From contig MU008189.1 of the NCBI GenBank assembly GCA_010909165.1, positions 434,001-498,000 on the forward strand: DNA of 64,000 bases, written 5' to 3'. Under the pieces are notes generated by a model. The model made no database searches and was not told the DNA's origin. It was given only the letters and a program-made list of their open reading frames with translations. Below are positions 33,168-43,870 of this stretch, one piece after another. The DNA is from Anthoceros angustus. Its lineage: Eukaryota > Streptophyta > Anthocerotopsida > Anthocerotales > Anthocerotaceae. Positions within the stretch are counted from its first letter, which is position 1. Each line of letters opens with the position of its first letter. The position numbers and the translations under genes were made by a program.

Positions 33168-35607
33168 TCACTTTCCGGCTCCCCCAAGCCGTAGGGCTTG
33201 AAGGATACGGGTAGCCCCAGGAGATGGATGCGGTCCCGTGTATCTTCCAAGCTGCAAGGACCGTGTCTCAGAGAAAGAGAAAAAGAAGATTGACATGAAA
33301 AGCAAAGACTAGGCGCGGCATTACCTGAGCTTCAGAGTTAGCTTTTGCAAGGGCCACAAGCCTCTCCTGGGCGGCACTCCAGGTCTCTTCCTGCGGGAAC
33401 CTCGCAATGTAAGAGACTTGCAACATACAAGAAGTAGAGTTTGGACACCGCCTCGATTACCTTTCCTGACCAAATCTTGAGAGTACTCGACTGTAGAGCA
33501 CGTCCATAAGAGAATGTCAAGGACCATGGAGTTGGTCCCACACCCTGCGTAAGCAAAGGAAACAGCTCAGGGGTCTGAAAATGTAGAACAGGTTGATCCC
33601 ACAGACAATGTGATTGATGGGTCATATTTTATTACCTGTAGCGCCTGGAGGTTCAGGGTTGCCTCTTCTTCACTCATTCCACCAGACAAGAAGTGAATTC
33701 CTGCAAATAGCCGCATCGGATAGGTGAAACTGTTCGTTCACATAATCCTGCTCGCGGGCCGCTGAATTGTGCTTGCTACCTCTGCTAACGTACCTGGAAC
33801 AGCTGCTGGCACGGATCTCAGCATAGTTCGGTAGGTGTATTGAGCTACCTCCTCAGGAGCAGGAGTTGGCACATCCAGCCCTACACAATCGATGTGTCAG
33901 AAGGAGGCAAGAAGATTTCAAATCTTAAGAAGGATATTGAAGGGGAGCATCATAAGGTACGGTGCCTCTGTAAGGAAACCGGCCTTACCCGGCAATATCA
34001 TGTTTGGTTTCAGCAAGATGCCCTCCAGTATAACGCTGCTTGTCCACAAGGCCACAACGGCAAAGCATCCTCAGACATGGTTGGAATTCCAGTAACTGAC
34101 AAGGTGAGCGGTATAACTCACTTGTATTCATTCAGTAATCGGAAGACATGTGAGTTGACCTTCTCTGATATGTAAGCTGTCCTCTCTATGCTGCAAGACA
34201 TTGTAGAAGAATCAAAGGCTTGCAGGATGGAAGTCTGTATCCTGCCAGCGAGGCAACTCGAACGAGAAAAATTACCTGTAATCCCCAGGACCTAGAGTCA
34301 CCTCGGGCTCTACTATTGGAACCAGACCATTAGCCTGGAGAATAGCCATCCAAAGATTCCACGAGCGTTATCAAACCGGCTCTACAAGAAAAGGACTGTG
34401 CTGGGTCACGGCTGCAGAATTAGCGGGTGAAGGCAGCTTACAAAATCGGTTACAAGAGAATGTGATCGTACCTGACAAATTTGGGCATAGCGTGCAAGGC
34501 CATGAGCATTTTCCAGGATGGCTGTGGAAGATGGATGCTTCTCGGAGTCGACCTTGATTACTGCCCTCCACTTGGCGAACCTAGCTCCCTGTTGGTAATA
34601 TCTGCAGGGGAAGCCCGCAGAAAGGTAGAACATGAGGGATGGTGTGTATGAAACTCCACCTCAGCAATCGCAACTGCAGGAACACAGTACCGCAGAAGTA
34701 GGAATAGGATACCTTCGACACCGATCAGCAAGGCCATCCAACCCCTGGGTGGCAGTCTCACCGTCTGTCCCATCGATTGGCTGTAAACCTGTATCCACCT
34801 TGATACCGGGCAGTATCCCTTGTTCCTTCAAGATGTCAACGAAAGGTACTCCTGCTCGGCTCAACTGGAATAAAGTCTCGTCGAACATGATAGTCCCGCT
34901 TATGTACTGCTCAGGTCACAGAAGGCAACACAATTTGAGGACTTGCTGCGTGGCAATCCCATCAGCCAAACAACATGCTTTCAGGAGTCTACTCCAGCTC
35001 GCCAAACACAATATTGACAGCTTTACATTACCAAGGCCCGGTGCAGAGTACAGCAATTCACGCCACGCCTGCCTATTTGCCTCCGTGTTCTCCAGACCAA
35101 CAGTTGCCAACCTAAACCACAGGCGGCAGCAGCAAGCCCGTTACACAGAGCCAGGCGGGCCAATCGACAGTTACTGCTACTGGTACCAACCTCTTGCCTG
35201 TCGTGGCATTACTCTCATCCGACGCAAGGATTCCTCTTCCAGGTCGAGCGATGTATGCCGCAGTGCGCTTCAACTCCGCGGCAAAAGGATTGCTTTTCTC
35301 GAAATCGGAAGTCATCACGGTTGTGAGCCTGGATTTGCTGTGATGGACAGTCGGAGACAGTTGCAGTTTTGCGAGGTGAGCAAAGTCTGGAACCAAGCTG
35401 GTGCCGAACATATTGGTGCGACAGGAGCTCAGCTGAGCCATGGATGCGCCTGTGAGGCCCTATTCAGTACTGTCATCAGACACTGAAGAAGCCGCAAAAT
35501 GCAGAGAAGCGAAACCTCGGGGACAGCAACGCAAGCTTACGATTCACGTCGAAGTGTTGCGACCCGAATGCACCGGCCGTGGCCTGCACAGCCGTGATCG
35601 TCGACAT
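33168..35607 (-). CDS. FBA: Class I fructose-bisphosphate aldolase, probably plastidial
   Basis: Cleaves fructose 1,6-bisphosphate in the Calvin cycle and glycolysis. Thirteen exons: 35541-35607, 35191-35449, 35027-35111, 34713-34909, 34472-34601, 34276-34334, 34122-34190, 33989-34035, 33794-33880, 33636-33700, 33461-33544, 33325-33390 and 33168-33251; 432 residues. Seen: [49 protein letters not shown], the Schiff-base Lys in [20 protein letters not shown] and [11 protein letters not shown]-type [13 protein letters not shown]. About 70 Ser/Thr-rich residues precede the domain, fitting a plastid transit peptide. Two oddities: keeping frame at exon 3/4 gives APGLGNQYISG with one extra residue, and the protein ends [11 protein letters not shown] rather than in the usual C-terminal Tyr. 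A different first-exon choice (ATG 35441) would shorten the leader. Confidence 0.9.
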
Positions 35608-36253
35608 CGCTGGTGCTAGTTGGGACAGTCCGCTCGTCCTGAAACCAGATAGGCCGCGACTCAAATGTCTGGTCCACAATTTCCTCCCGCTGGTCTTTGC
35701 TTGTGATTGTCTGGTGATCACGATGGTTCAGGAGTTCGTTTGCTTTGGATATGTGTTCTCTCCACTTGGAATGGCTAAGGCTACTTTCCACGGACGTCTG
35801 TCTTATCGAGAATTTACTTAAAATCTATAAAAATATTTGAAGAGTAATAAAAAATCCTCAAGCAAAACCGAGGAGAGAAACTAGAAATCCCAGGTTGGGC
35901 TCACGGGAAGTGTCACATTGCATCACTCTAGACAGCAGCAACATCGGCATCCACATCAAGAAGAACGATTAAATTTTTTTGAAGTCCACTAAGGATGTCT
36001 ATATAAATTGTGATTAAAATGTTTGGACTAATTAGTCTGAAGCCCGTGTCTGAACCTGTGGAAGACCACATGTACACTAACCCTTCCCTGGACTGTTGGT
36101 TTGAATGTTTTTTTTGTTTTTCTTATGTTTTGTGTGATGGAGTGCTTAGGAAATGTCCGAGGCAAGGCCTTTTATACTAAAAGTGGTCCTTGGCCCATGG
36201 CAATATTACTTTTACAAATAATTAGTCCTTGGGCCTCGAACCTGTGAATATCA
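35608..36253. other. Intergenic region upstream of aldolase
   Basis: Aldolase promoter side (35608-35830), then AT-rich sequence. The final ~120 bp (from about 36150) are partly repetitive with the tandem unit that follows (CCTTGGGCC and TCCTTGGACC motifs). No gene seen. Confidence 0.45.
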
Positions 36254-38268
36254 GGCCAGGCTAGAAGGTCCTTGGACCTTGGGATTTTTAGGAATAAAAA
36301 TTGTCTATATAAGGTGGGGGATCCTTCATTCAGCAACAGTGGCGCAGGGAAGTGGGGAGGTGGCTAGTTCCACAATGGTGGCCGAATATGGAACGTACAG
36401 ATACAGGCCAGGGGGAGATAACAACCCTAGTTGCGGAGCCGGGGTTGACAGTGAGCTGAGCACTAGCAGAGTTGGAGTGCAATTGGAAGAAGACCACACC
36501 TTGGTACTGTGATTCTACAAGATTTCAAGGGGCCAGGCGAGCTGAAGTTCGGCACCCGGGCGGGACTGCAGTGAAGTTAAGTGAAGGAGCCGCATGCGAC
36601 GAATGAGGAGCTCCACAATGAAATTTCACGAGCCCAGGAATTGGACGAACCTCCGGAAGGCTCCGAAGGAGTGGAGGGGGAAGAAGGGCATGGGGACAGC
36701 ATGGGGGCCTTGGTGGCCCTGTTTGGGGACGACGGCAGCGGCGGAGAAGAGCCCCAGGAGGAGCAGGACGCGGCCAACACAACAGACCTGGAGGTAAGAC
36801 AGCCGCAACCAGTCAGGGAGGATAGAGACGAGGGTCCCGGAGGAGGTGAGGAAGGAGGAAACCAACCGGATCCGAGCCAGGGAAGGAGGTCAGCGAGGAC
36901 GGACCCCTAACAGTAGGTGGTCCGGGGGTTGGGGGTTCGGGACTTGAGGACCGGACCCTGGTAATAAGTTCGGACCTTGAGGTCCGAACCCCAGAGATGA
37001 GACCGGACCCGGAAGACCGGACTCTGGAAATAAGTCCGAACCCTGAAGTTCGGACCCCGGAGTCGAGACCGGACCCCGAGGTCCGGACTCAGGAGGTGAG
37101 GGGGAGCCCCCTCCGACTCACGCAAGGGGAGCAGTCAGTCGGTGGCCCTACTGGGAGGGGACCCACTCGCGGGCCAGGAGAGGAAGATGTGGTGGTTACC
37201 GCGGTTGTCAGACCGCCGCCGGTAGCCCAACCGGCTGTGATTCCGGAAGGAAAGGGGTCCCCGCGGATCATCCGATTGGTCTTGTATCGAGGCCAGGCTA
37301 GAAGGTCCTTGGACCTTGGGATTTTAGGAATAAAAATTGTCTATGTAAGGTGGGGATCCTTCATTGAGATGGCGCGGGGAAGTGGGGAGGTGGCTAGTTC
37401 CACAATGGTGGCGAATATGGAGCGTCTGGTCTGGGGGGAGATAACAACCCTAGTTGCGGGCCGGGGTTGTGATGGTGAGCACTAGCGAGTTGGAGTGCAA
37501 TTGGAAGAAGACCACACCTTGATGTGATTCTACAAGATTTCAAGGGGCGGTGAGTTCGGCACCAAGGGGCCGGACTGCAGTGAAGTTAAGTGAAGGAGCC
37601 GCATGCGGCAGATGAGGAGCTCCACAATGAAATTTCACGAGCCCGGTGGGCAGACCTCCCAAGGCTCAAGGAGTGGAGGGGAAGAAGGGCATGGGGGCAC
37701 ATGGGGGCCTTGGTGGCCCCTCTTTGGGAGCAGCGTGGCGGAGAAGAGCCCAGGGAGGAGGCGGGGCCAGCCAACACAAGACTGGAGGTAAGACAGCCGC
37801 AACCAGTCAGGGAGGATAGAGACGAGGGTCCCGGAGGAGGTGAGGAAGGAGGAAACCAACCGGATCCGAGCCAGGGAAGGAGGCTGGCTAGCGAGGACGG
37901 ACCCCTAACAGTAGGTGGTCCGGGGTTGGGGTTCGGGACTTGAGGACCGGACCCTGGTAATAAGTTCGGACCTTGAGGTCCGAACCCCGAAGATGAGGCC
38001 GGACCGGACTGGAAATAAGTCCGAACCCTGAAGTTCGGACCCTGGAGTCGAGACCGGACCCCGAGGTCCGGACTCAGGAGGTGAGGGGACCCCCCTCCGA
38101 CTCACGCAAGGGGTGATCGGTGGCCCCTCGGGAGGGACCCACTCGCGGGCCGAGAGAGGAAGATGTGGTACGGTGGTTACGCGGTTGTCGACCGCCACGG
38201 TAGCCCAACCGGCTGTGATTCCGGAAGGAAAGGGGTCCCCGCGGATCATCCGATTGGTCTTGTAGTCG
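36254..38268 (+). repeat. Tandem duplication of a ~1.04-kb unit
   Basis: Unit 1 (36254-37290) and unit 2 (37291 to about 38268) both start GGCCAGGCTAGAAGGTCCTT and end near GATTGGTCTTGTA. Each has a TATA-like element (CTATATAAGG at 36305 in unit 1; CTATGTAAGG at 37341 in unit 2) followed by an acidic, Gly/Glu-rich open stretch (about 36581-36910 and 37590-37943) and a block of short palindromes built on CGGACC and GGTCCG. The copies differ by many 1-5 nt indels. Likely part of a retroelement leader, but no reverse transcriptase or integrase is present. Confidence 0.8.
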
Positions 38269-39032
38269 AGCGAGCGAGGATTGGGCCACCCCCGATCTGG
38301 AACCAAGGTCATCCCCAGGCCCACCGCCGACGACGGAGATAGGAGGAAGGGAAGAAGATGGTAGGCGGCCGATTAGGGCGTACTGAGCTGGCCACCAACT
38401 CAGAATAGGGGTGTAATAAGGACGCCGACTTTGGGGGTAGTATAAGGGGGCTGAGGCTGCTCTAGTAAAGTATCTTTCTCTTGGTGTTGATGCCGCGTCT
38501 TCTTGCAGGCCCTTTGTGTGCCTTCTTGCTAGCGTGAGTCCTGATTCTTGGCAGCTCCCGGAGGCGATCAAGGTCCCGTGACGGACCCTAACGTGTGGTG
38601 GTGTGTGCAGGGAAGGGCGACCCGGGACCCTTGCTCATCTCGGCGGCCAGTCAGGCGGCCGAACGCGTGAGCCGAGGAACTGAGGCGGCAGAGCCGGACG
38701 GAGAGGCTGGCGGCGGAGAAGGTTCGGACAGCGCCACCGCGATTTTCCCAAGGATAATGAGTGAAGTGTGAATGGTGAGAGGAACGGACTAGAGGGACGA
38801 GTGACAAACTTGAATGACACGGACGCGAACGGGTCCTTAAACGTTTGGCCACGCCGGGCCTGTCCGGTGAATGTTACGGGTAGTTAGTCGTAAAACGATG
38901 AATGTGTGTGGAGTCTAAACGGTACTACGTGAGGTGAGAAACGATTGAAACGTGGCCAACGGAGCCTATCATTCTCTTGGGAACGGACCTCCTTACTACA
39001 ACAACACGGGATTGTGCGCGCCCGGCTGACCG
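38269..39032. other. Unassigned repeat-like region
   Basis: Continuation of the tandem unit's flank. ORFs up to 94 codons occur with no recognisable motifs. Nothing further can be supported. Confidence 0.4.
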
Positions 39033-39467
39033 TCAGCGAAAGTCGCGCCACACCGACATCAACCAGCCGTTGGACGACCGTTGTGTCCCCGACCTCAGCA
39101 TTGCCGCCTTCGCCGCTTCCACCTTCCCCCTCACCTTGAGGGTCTCCGGGACTACGCCCCCAATTTCTTCCACCGGGCGGTTGTAAACCGCCTTCAAGAC
39201 CTCCACGGTCCACCTCCTGGGATCCTCCCTCAAGCTCTTGGAGCGAACCTCCTTGTTGGCAACTGCCAGCATCTTCCTGGCGTACTCTCGAACGAGAGCA
39301 ACGCTGTCAAATGTCCAAACCGCACTGAAGATGTCCAAGTGCCATTGCTCCACCAGTTCTTCCGCTTCCTCCAGCCAAGGCCCGAAGTCGGGGTATCTCT
39401 TGGTGACAATGTTGCGCTCCACCAAGCGCCAGGGCTCCCATACCTCCGCTGCCTTCTTGGGTCCCAT
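39033..39467 (-). CDS. Hypothetical protein in repeat-rich region
   Basis: 144 residues from ATG 39467. Helical, charged and Trp-rich at the start (EPWRLVERNIVTKRYPDFGPW, FSAVWTFDSVALVREYARKM). I do not recognise it. Its position between repeats and next to a 20-bp tandem array suggests it belongs to a mobile element, possibly a gag-like piece, but no zinc knuckle or protease follows. The open frame continues 94 codons upstream of the chosen ATG in low-complexity Arg/Ser-rich sequence. Confidence 0.35.
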   Translation of the reverse strand: MGPKKAAEVWEPWRLVERNIVTKRYPDFGPWLEEAEELVEQWHLDIFSAVWTFDSVALVREYARKMLAVANKEVRSKSLREDPRRWTVEVLKAVYNRPVEEIGGVVPETLKVRGKVEAAKAAMLRSGTQRSSNGWLMSVWRDFR

Positions 39468-40072
39468 CGCCGTGCTTTTCTCGCTTCGCTGTTGGAAATT
39501 GTGCCACGATACTCCGCTGCCCTTCCGTCGCCGCGTTGGCCGCTCCAACCACAAAGGTGAGCCGCGTGCGAGAGTGCCTGGGCGCTCGAAAAGACAACGC
39601 CAGAGAGCTGGGTGTCGGAGCGCGAGAGACTGTGAAAAGTGCCGCGGGGTCGTGAGAAAGAATGGCCTTCCTTCCGGCCTGTGACGTCGGGAGTAGTCAC
39701 TGGGCGGGAGGGTGTCTCTTCGCTGCCCGTAACTGTCAGAGGCCTGCATGGATTACTCCCGCCTTACGCTTCCGCTTACTCTGGCCTTACGCCGCCGGTC
39801 CTACTCCGGAGTCCTTCTGCCTACTCCGGAGTCCTTCTGCCTACTCCGGAGTCCTTCTGCCTACTCCGGAGTCCTTTTGCCTACTCCGGAGTCCTTCTGC
39901 CTACTCCAGAGTCCTTCTGCCTACTCCGTAGTGCAGTCCGGAGTACTCCGGACTTATTTCCTCCTTTCCGCCTTATTTTCTACTCCGCGCCTACGAAAAA
40001 AAACAAAACCTAACTCATTTCTTACCCCAGGGAAGAGTCCGCGATCCACATGGTCATCAGCATCGATAGTAG
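39468..40072. other. Region around the 20-bp tandem array
   Basis: Holds the array at 39801-39920, Pro/Arg-rich open frames without motifs and an A-rich run near 39996. No gene is called. Confidence 0.4.
39801..39920 (+). repeat. 20-bp tandem repeat, six units
   Basis: Six adjacent 20-bp units of CTACTCCGGAGTCCTTCTGC start at 39801, 39821, 39841, 39861, 39881 and 39901, with one change in units 4 and 6. A degenerate seventh begins at 39921. ACTCCGGAGT inside the unit is a perfect 10-bp palindrome. No spacers, so not CRISPR. Confidence 0.95.
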
Positions 40073-40370
40073 TCATTCAAGAGTGCGGTCGAGCGACTCG
40101 TCTATGCCTTGTGCCGATACTGAGTCAAGGACCACCACCAAATTCCGAAGTCGGTCCATATCCTCTGCGTCAAAGCTGTCATTCTCCTCCAATGCTTGCT
40201 CGTATTCATTAGTATAATTCTTGGGCTGAGCTTCGGACGGTGTCGACTGCCACATAACATTTAGGGTCTGCTGACCCTCATCCAGAGCTTGCCAATCGTG
40301 GTCTTCAACCTTCTGGCATTCAATGCAACCACTTGGGCTTTACAGCAATGCCAGCGTCCTTTAAATGAAC
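40073..40370 (-). pseudogene. C-terminal fragment of the methyltransferase-element protein
   Basis: The minus strand encodes LDEGQQTLNVMWQ followed by EQALEENDSFD and VVLDSVSAQ. These match the C-terminal tail of the methyltransferase ORF at 42.7-43.4 kb (LDDGQRTLSAVWH, ENAMQENDNFED, VVLDSVSGQ). The methyltransferase core is absent. It shows that this protein family occurs at least twice within 3 kb in opposite orientations. Confidence 0.6.
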
Positions 40371-40437
40371 AAAGTTGGTTGCCCATGCGCCCATGCAAGC
40401 GTCCTTAAAATCAACAAAGTTGTGTTATTAAGAAGAT

Positions 40438-40500
40438 GTAGGTTTCGAACATGGAACCTCCACATTACTACACCATAATTTCCCAACCACTTGACCAACT
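40438..40500 (-). repeat. tRNA-like SINE head, copy 1
   Basis: On the minus strand an A-box-like TGGTCAAGTGGTTGG is followed about 30 nt later by a B-box-like TGTTCGAAACC. The arms do not fold into a full tRNA. It looks like the 5' part of a tRNA-derived SINE. Confidence 0.4.
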
Positions 40501-41118
40501 TTTCGCAAAATTCGAGCCGCTAAATATTGATTTTCTTAAAGATGCCCATGAGGAGGTGTGCTAGGGGAGGCGCCGGCCGCGCCCATGAGGAGGTGTGCTA
40601 GGGGAGGCGGCCGGGTGCCCATGGGCAAGGCGGGCGTGTTGGGGCGCCGGCCGCGCCCATGAGGAGGTGTGCTAGGGGAGGCGGCCGGGCGCCCTCCCTA
40701 GATCCACCGCATGCACCGACGGTGGTTCTTAGGGAGGCGCCGGCGCCTCCTGCACCATCCTACGGTGCATGCGGGTGAAGCTAGGGGGACAAGAAGGAAC
40801 GCAGTATCCTATCACCGACGGAAGATGTGGCCCATTTGCGGGAAGGGTTAAAAGATTTGCGTCCATAGGTGACTGAAGAGTACAAGTGGTGGGAAGCCTT
40901 TGGGTGGACCAAGGAGATTGCTATCATTGTGGAGAATAACATTGGGCTAGTGCTACAACGTCCTTAGAAGTGGTTTCACGTGCGAAGTGGATCACTGACC
41001 ACTTCAAGAGCGGATGAAGCTTTGCTAGATGAGGCATTATTGAGGACCTCCACGGTGATATGTACTTGGGGGCATATCAAAATGCCGGAAGGCAACAAAG
41101 TTGTGTTATTAAGAAGAT

Positions 41119-41180
41119 GTAGGTTTCAACATGGAACCTCCACATTACTACACCATAATTTCCCAACCACTTGACCAACT
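41119..41180 (-). repeat. tRNA-like SINE head, copy 2
   Basis: Copy of 40438-40500 within the second tandem unit, with one base missing from the B box (TTGAAACC in place of TTCGAAACC). Confidence 0.4.
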
Positions 41181-41793
41181 TTCAAAAATTCGAGCCGCTA
41201 AATATTGATTTTCTTAAAGACACCCATGAGGAGGTGTGCTAGGGGAGGCGGCCGGCCCATGGGCAAGGCGGGCGTGTTAGGGGAGGCGGCCGGGTGCCCA
41301 TGGGCAAGGCGGGCGTGTTGGGCGCCGGCCGCGCCCATGAGGAGGTGTGCTAGGGGAGGCGGCCGGCCGGCGCCCTCCCTAGATCCACCGCATGCACCGA
41401 CGGTGGTTCTTAGGGAGGCGCCGGCGCCTCCTGCACCATCCTACGGTGCATGCGGGTGAAGCTAGGGGGACAAGAAGGGCAGTATCCTATCACCGACGGA
41501 AGATGTGGCCCATTTGCGGGAAGGGTTAAAAGATTTGCGTCCATAGGTGACTGCTGAAGAGTACAAGTGGTGGGAAGCCTTTTGGGTGGACCAGAAGGAG
41601 ATTGCTATCATTGTGGAGAATAACATTGGGCTAGTGCTACAACGTCCTTAGAAGTGGTTTCCACGTGCAGAAGTGGATCGTACAACCTGACCACTTCAAG
41701 AGCCGGATGAAGCTTTGCTGGATGAGGCATTATTGAGGGACCTCCCACAGCGTGATATGTACTTGGGGGCATATCAAAATGCCGGAAGGCAAC

Positions 41794-42713
41794 AGTGAGA
41801 ATGGCGCGGATGAATGGAGACATAATGGAAATCCGGAAGGGGATGTTTCTGGCAGTGCCGTGCACTATGGACACGCATAACAGGCCATTCTCGATTGGGG
41901 AGAGTCATTGACGCGAAGCTAGATGCACCACGACCTCACTTTCTTATCCACTTGTATCGGACCGAGCACAGAGATGCGTACGAAGGGAGATATGTGTAGG
42001 AATACTTAGTCCGTCAGAGTGCTAACCCATCTGGTCTGATGCCGAGGAAAAAAGGGAATAAGGTCCATTACCCAAAAAACATACAGGAGGTGTTTGTGAA
42101 TGAAACAGCCATCTTGTATTATGGGTTTGTGTTGAACGCACGGAAACATGTGTATGCGGTGGACAAAAAAGCGATAAGGGATAAGCTCTGCGAGTTGCGC
42201 AGCTTCATATAGTTTGCGAGTCAAAGTGCCGCTGAAGATAGTGATGACAATGCTGGAGAAGGTGGACCAAGTGATGACGAAGGATTGAACTCTGGTGATG
42301 AGTGAAACTGAAATTACGGTTTGTCCCGGGGTCCCAGAGTGAATGTTGTACGTCCGGTTCCAGATGTCACTGTGTTTTGGAAATACCCTGTCCGTGGCTT
42401 TTGTTGTGTCCTTACAAAACCACATTTTCCTCCCAAAACTGAATTTACAGTCGTCCCTTCCCGGAAGGAATGGCCTTCCTTACCGTTCCTACTTTGCATT
42501 AATCCCATAGGTTCGAGTTTGCGACCACCATTCGACAGAAACATTGCTGGATGGAAAGTAAGAACTTTAGTGGGTGACACCCTTTTTTTCGGAGATGTTT
42601 TCCGGAATACCTTACAAACGCTATTTTAGGGCCCCATCAAAAACCCGCTTCAGAGATTATTTACGGAAAACCCCCTTCGAGATTATTCACCCCCTTCAAA
42701 AAATTATGATGTT
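41794..42713 (+). pseudogene. Decayed upstream part of the methyltransferase element
   Basis: Broken plus-strand coding stretches, for example HFLIHLYRTEHRDAYEGRY near 41940-41995, GNKVHYPKNIQEVFVNETA near 42056-42112 and an acidic tail (SDDNAGEGGPSDDE near 42240-42285). A 102-codon open piece starts at 42321. No DPPY/SPPW-type catalytic motif of a beta-class methyltransferase was found, so the N-terminal half of the enzyme is missing or unrecognisable. Confidence 0.4.
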
Positions 42714-43442
42714 GTGGGGTGTAACCACAAGCAGCAAGAAGAGCAGGGTTTCAATGTTACTAACACTGTCCTCGGCTCTTTCAACAATGGTCGTGCAGTC
42801 ATTGGGCACAACACTGTCGTCAAGAAGCTTGTTTATTATATGTCATTGGACAAGCTCGTGGTATGTGCTTACCAGAGGCCACTAGGGTTGATGCAGAAGA
42901 TGATCAACAACTATTCCAAAGAAGGAGACTGGATATTAGATGCATGTGCAGGAAGCGGGACGACGACACTAGCAGTGCTGCTATCTGGCCGGAATTGCAT
43001 CGCCATGGACTTGGACAAACGATGTGCGGAATTCATTCCCCAAAGGATACAAGGATATGAGGTACTTCCAGACGCTGAGGAGGAATTGAATCATGAGCCA
43101 CACCGACGGGGACCTGCCCAATTCTGGGCAAAGGAATTAAGCTTGTCCGAGAAGGGTCACTCGCAAGCACAGGTTGTACCTTTGGGTTTCAACAGGATGA
43201 AAGAGAAAATGGGGCAAATTCTAGATGACGGGCAGAGAACTCTGAGCGCAGTGTGGCATCCGGACTACAACACCGAAAGCAATCCTCCTGGTCTTTTGGA
43301 TGTGGAGAATGCCATGCAGGAGAACGACAACTTCGAGGACCCCGACCACGCCCTTCTCAGAAACGTCGATGTTGTATTGGATAGCGTATCTGGGCAATGC
43401 CCACCCGAGACTCAAGCTGCCGGCGAAGATTTCGGTAGTTAG
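42714..43442 (+). CDS. Beta-class DNA (N6-adenine/N4-cytosine) methyltransferase domain, partial
   Basis: Open frame of 242 codons beginning without a clear ATG. Residues 55-105 form the C-terminal SAM-binding part of the N6/N4 DNA methylase family (PF01555): motif X YQRPLGLMQKMI, motif I ILDACAGSGTTTLAVLLSG, then CIAMDLDKRCAEF. In beta-class enzymes this part follows the catalytic DPPY motif and target-recognition region, which are not seen here. The remaining ~130 residues are a non-catalytic tail also found at 40.1-40.4 kb. Such enzymes are usual in bacteria, phages, large DNA viruses and some transposons, and not in plant housekeeping genes. The repeat setting and second tail copy point to a mobile element. 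Probably inactive as it stands. Confidence 0.7.
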   Translation: MGCNHKQQEEQGFNVTNTVLGSFNNGRAVIGHNTVVKKLVYYMSLDKLVVCAYQRPLGLMQKMINNYSKEGDWILDACAGSGTTTLAVLLSGRNCIAMDLDKRCAEFIPQRIQGYEVLPDAEEELNHEPHRRGPAQFWAKELSLSEKGHSQAQVVPLGFNRMKEKMGQILDDGQRTLSAVWHPDYNTESNPPGLLDVENAMQENDNFEDPDHALLRNVDVVLDSVSGQCPPETQAAGEDFGS

Positions 43443-43870
43443 GTTATTGGACATTTACTTTGTGTTGCGTAGCCAGCTTGGAAGCTTTTTCCGGGGCGCC
43501 GGCATGTCGGCATCCGCAAACATCCTCTATTATCTTTTATTGCTTTTTATGGCTGTGTATTGCTTTTCGAGTAGGTGTTAAAGCAGTCGAGAACCAGTAC
43601 CGATTGAATATCGGCTGTGAAAGACCATTGGCGGGCTTTCCGGCACACTACGACCATAACCGTGCGCACTCGACGAGAAAAGTAGACGATGCTGAATGGA
43701 AGGGAAGGAATGAAACCATCACCAAGAAAACCAAAATGTCTGAATCGCGGAATTCAGTGCCCACCTGGTTTTCCCGCAGTTTGTTTTTTTTTTCTGCAGA
43801 AGCGGCTTTGTTACAAATATTCAGCCGCTTCAAATATTATGCTGTCAGTAGGAGATCCATGGGAGGGATA
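43443..43870 (+). other. Region downstream of the methyltransferase ORF
   Basis: An open frame from 43460 to 43909 lacks recognisable motifs. The sequence leads into the direct repeat flanking the 551-codon-ORF element. Confidence 0.35.

Larger units (their letters stand above)
40412..41793 (+). repeat. Tandem duplication of a ~0.68-kb unit
   Basis: Unit 1 (40412-41092) and unit 2 (41093 to about 41793) both start CAACAAAGTTGTGTTATTAA and end GGGGGCATATCAAAATGCCG. Each contains a tRNA-like piece, a GC-rich core with internal direct repeats (CCCATGAGGAGGTGTGCTAG, GGGCAAGGCGGGCGTGTT) and an inverted repeat around GGCGCCGG. Unit 1 lacks many single bases present in unit 2. Confidence 0.85.

Noticed and set aside
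36254-38268. Pair of LTRs of one retrotransposon
   Set aside because: The repeats are immediately adjacent with no internal coding region, so a tandem duplication describes them better.
42714-43442. Bacterial contamination as the source of the methyltransferase
   Set aside because: It is flanked by plant repeats, and a second copy of its unusual tail lies 2.5 kb away on the other strand.
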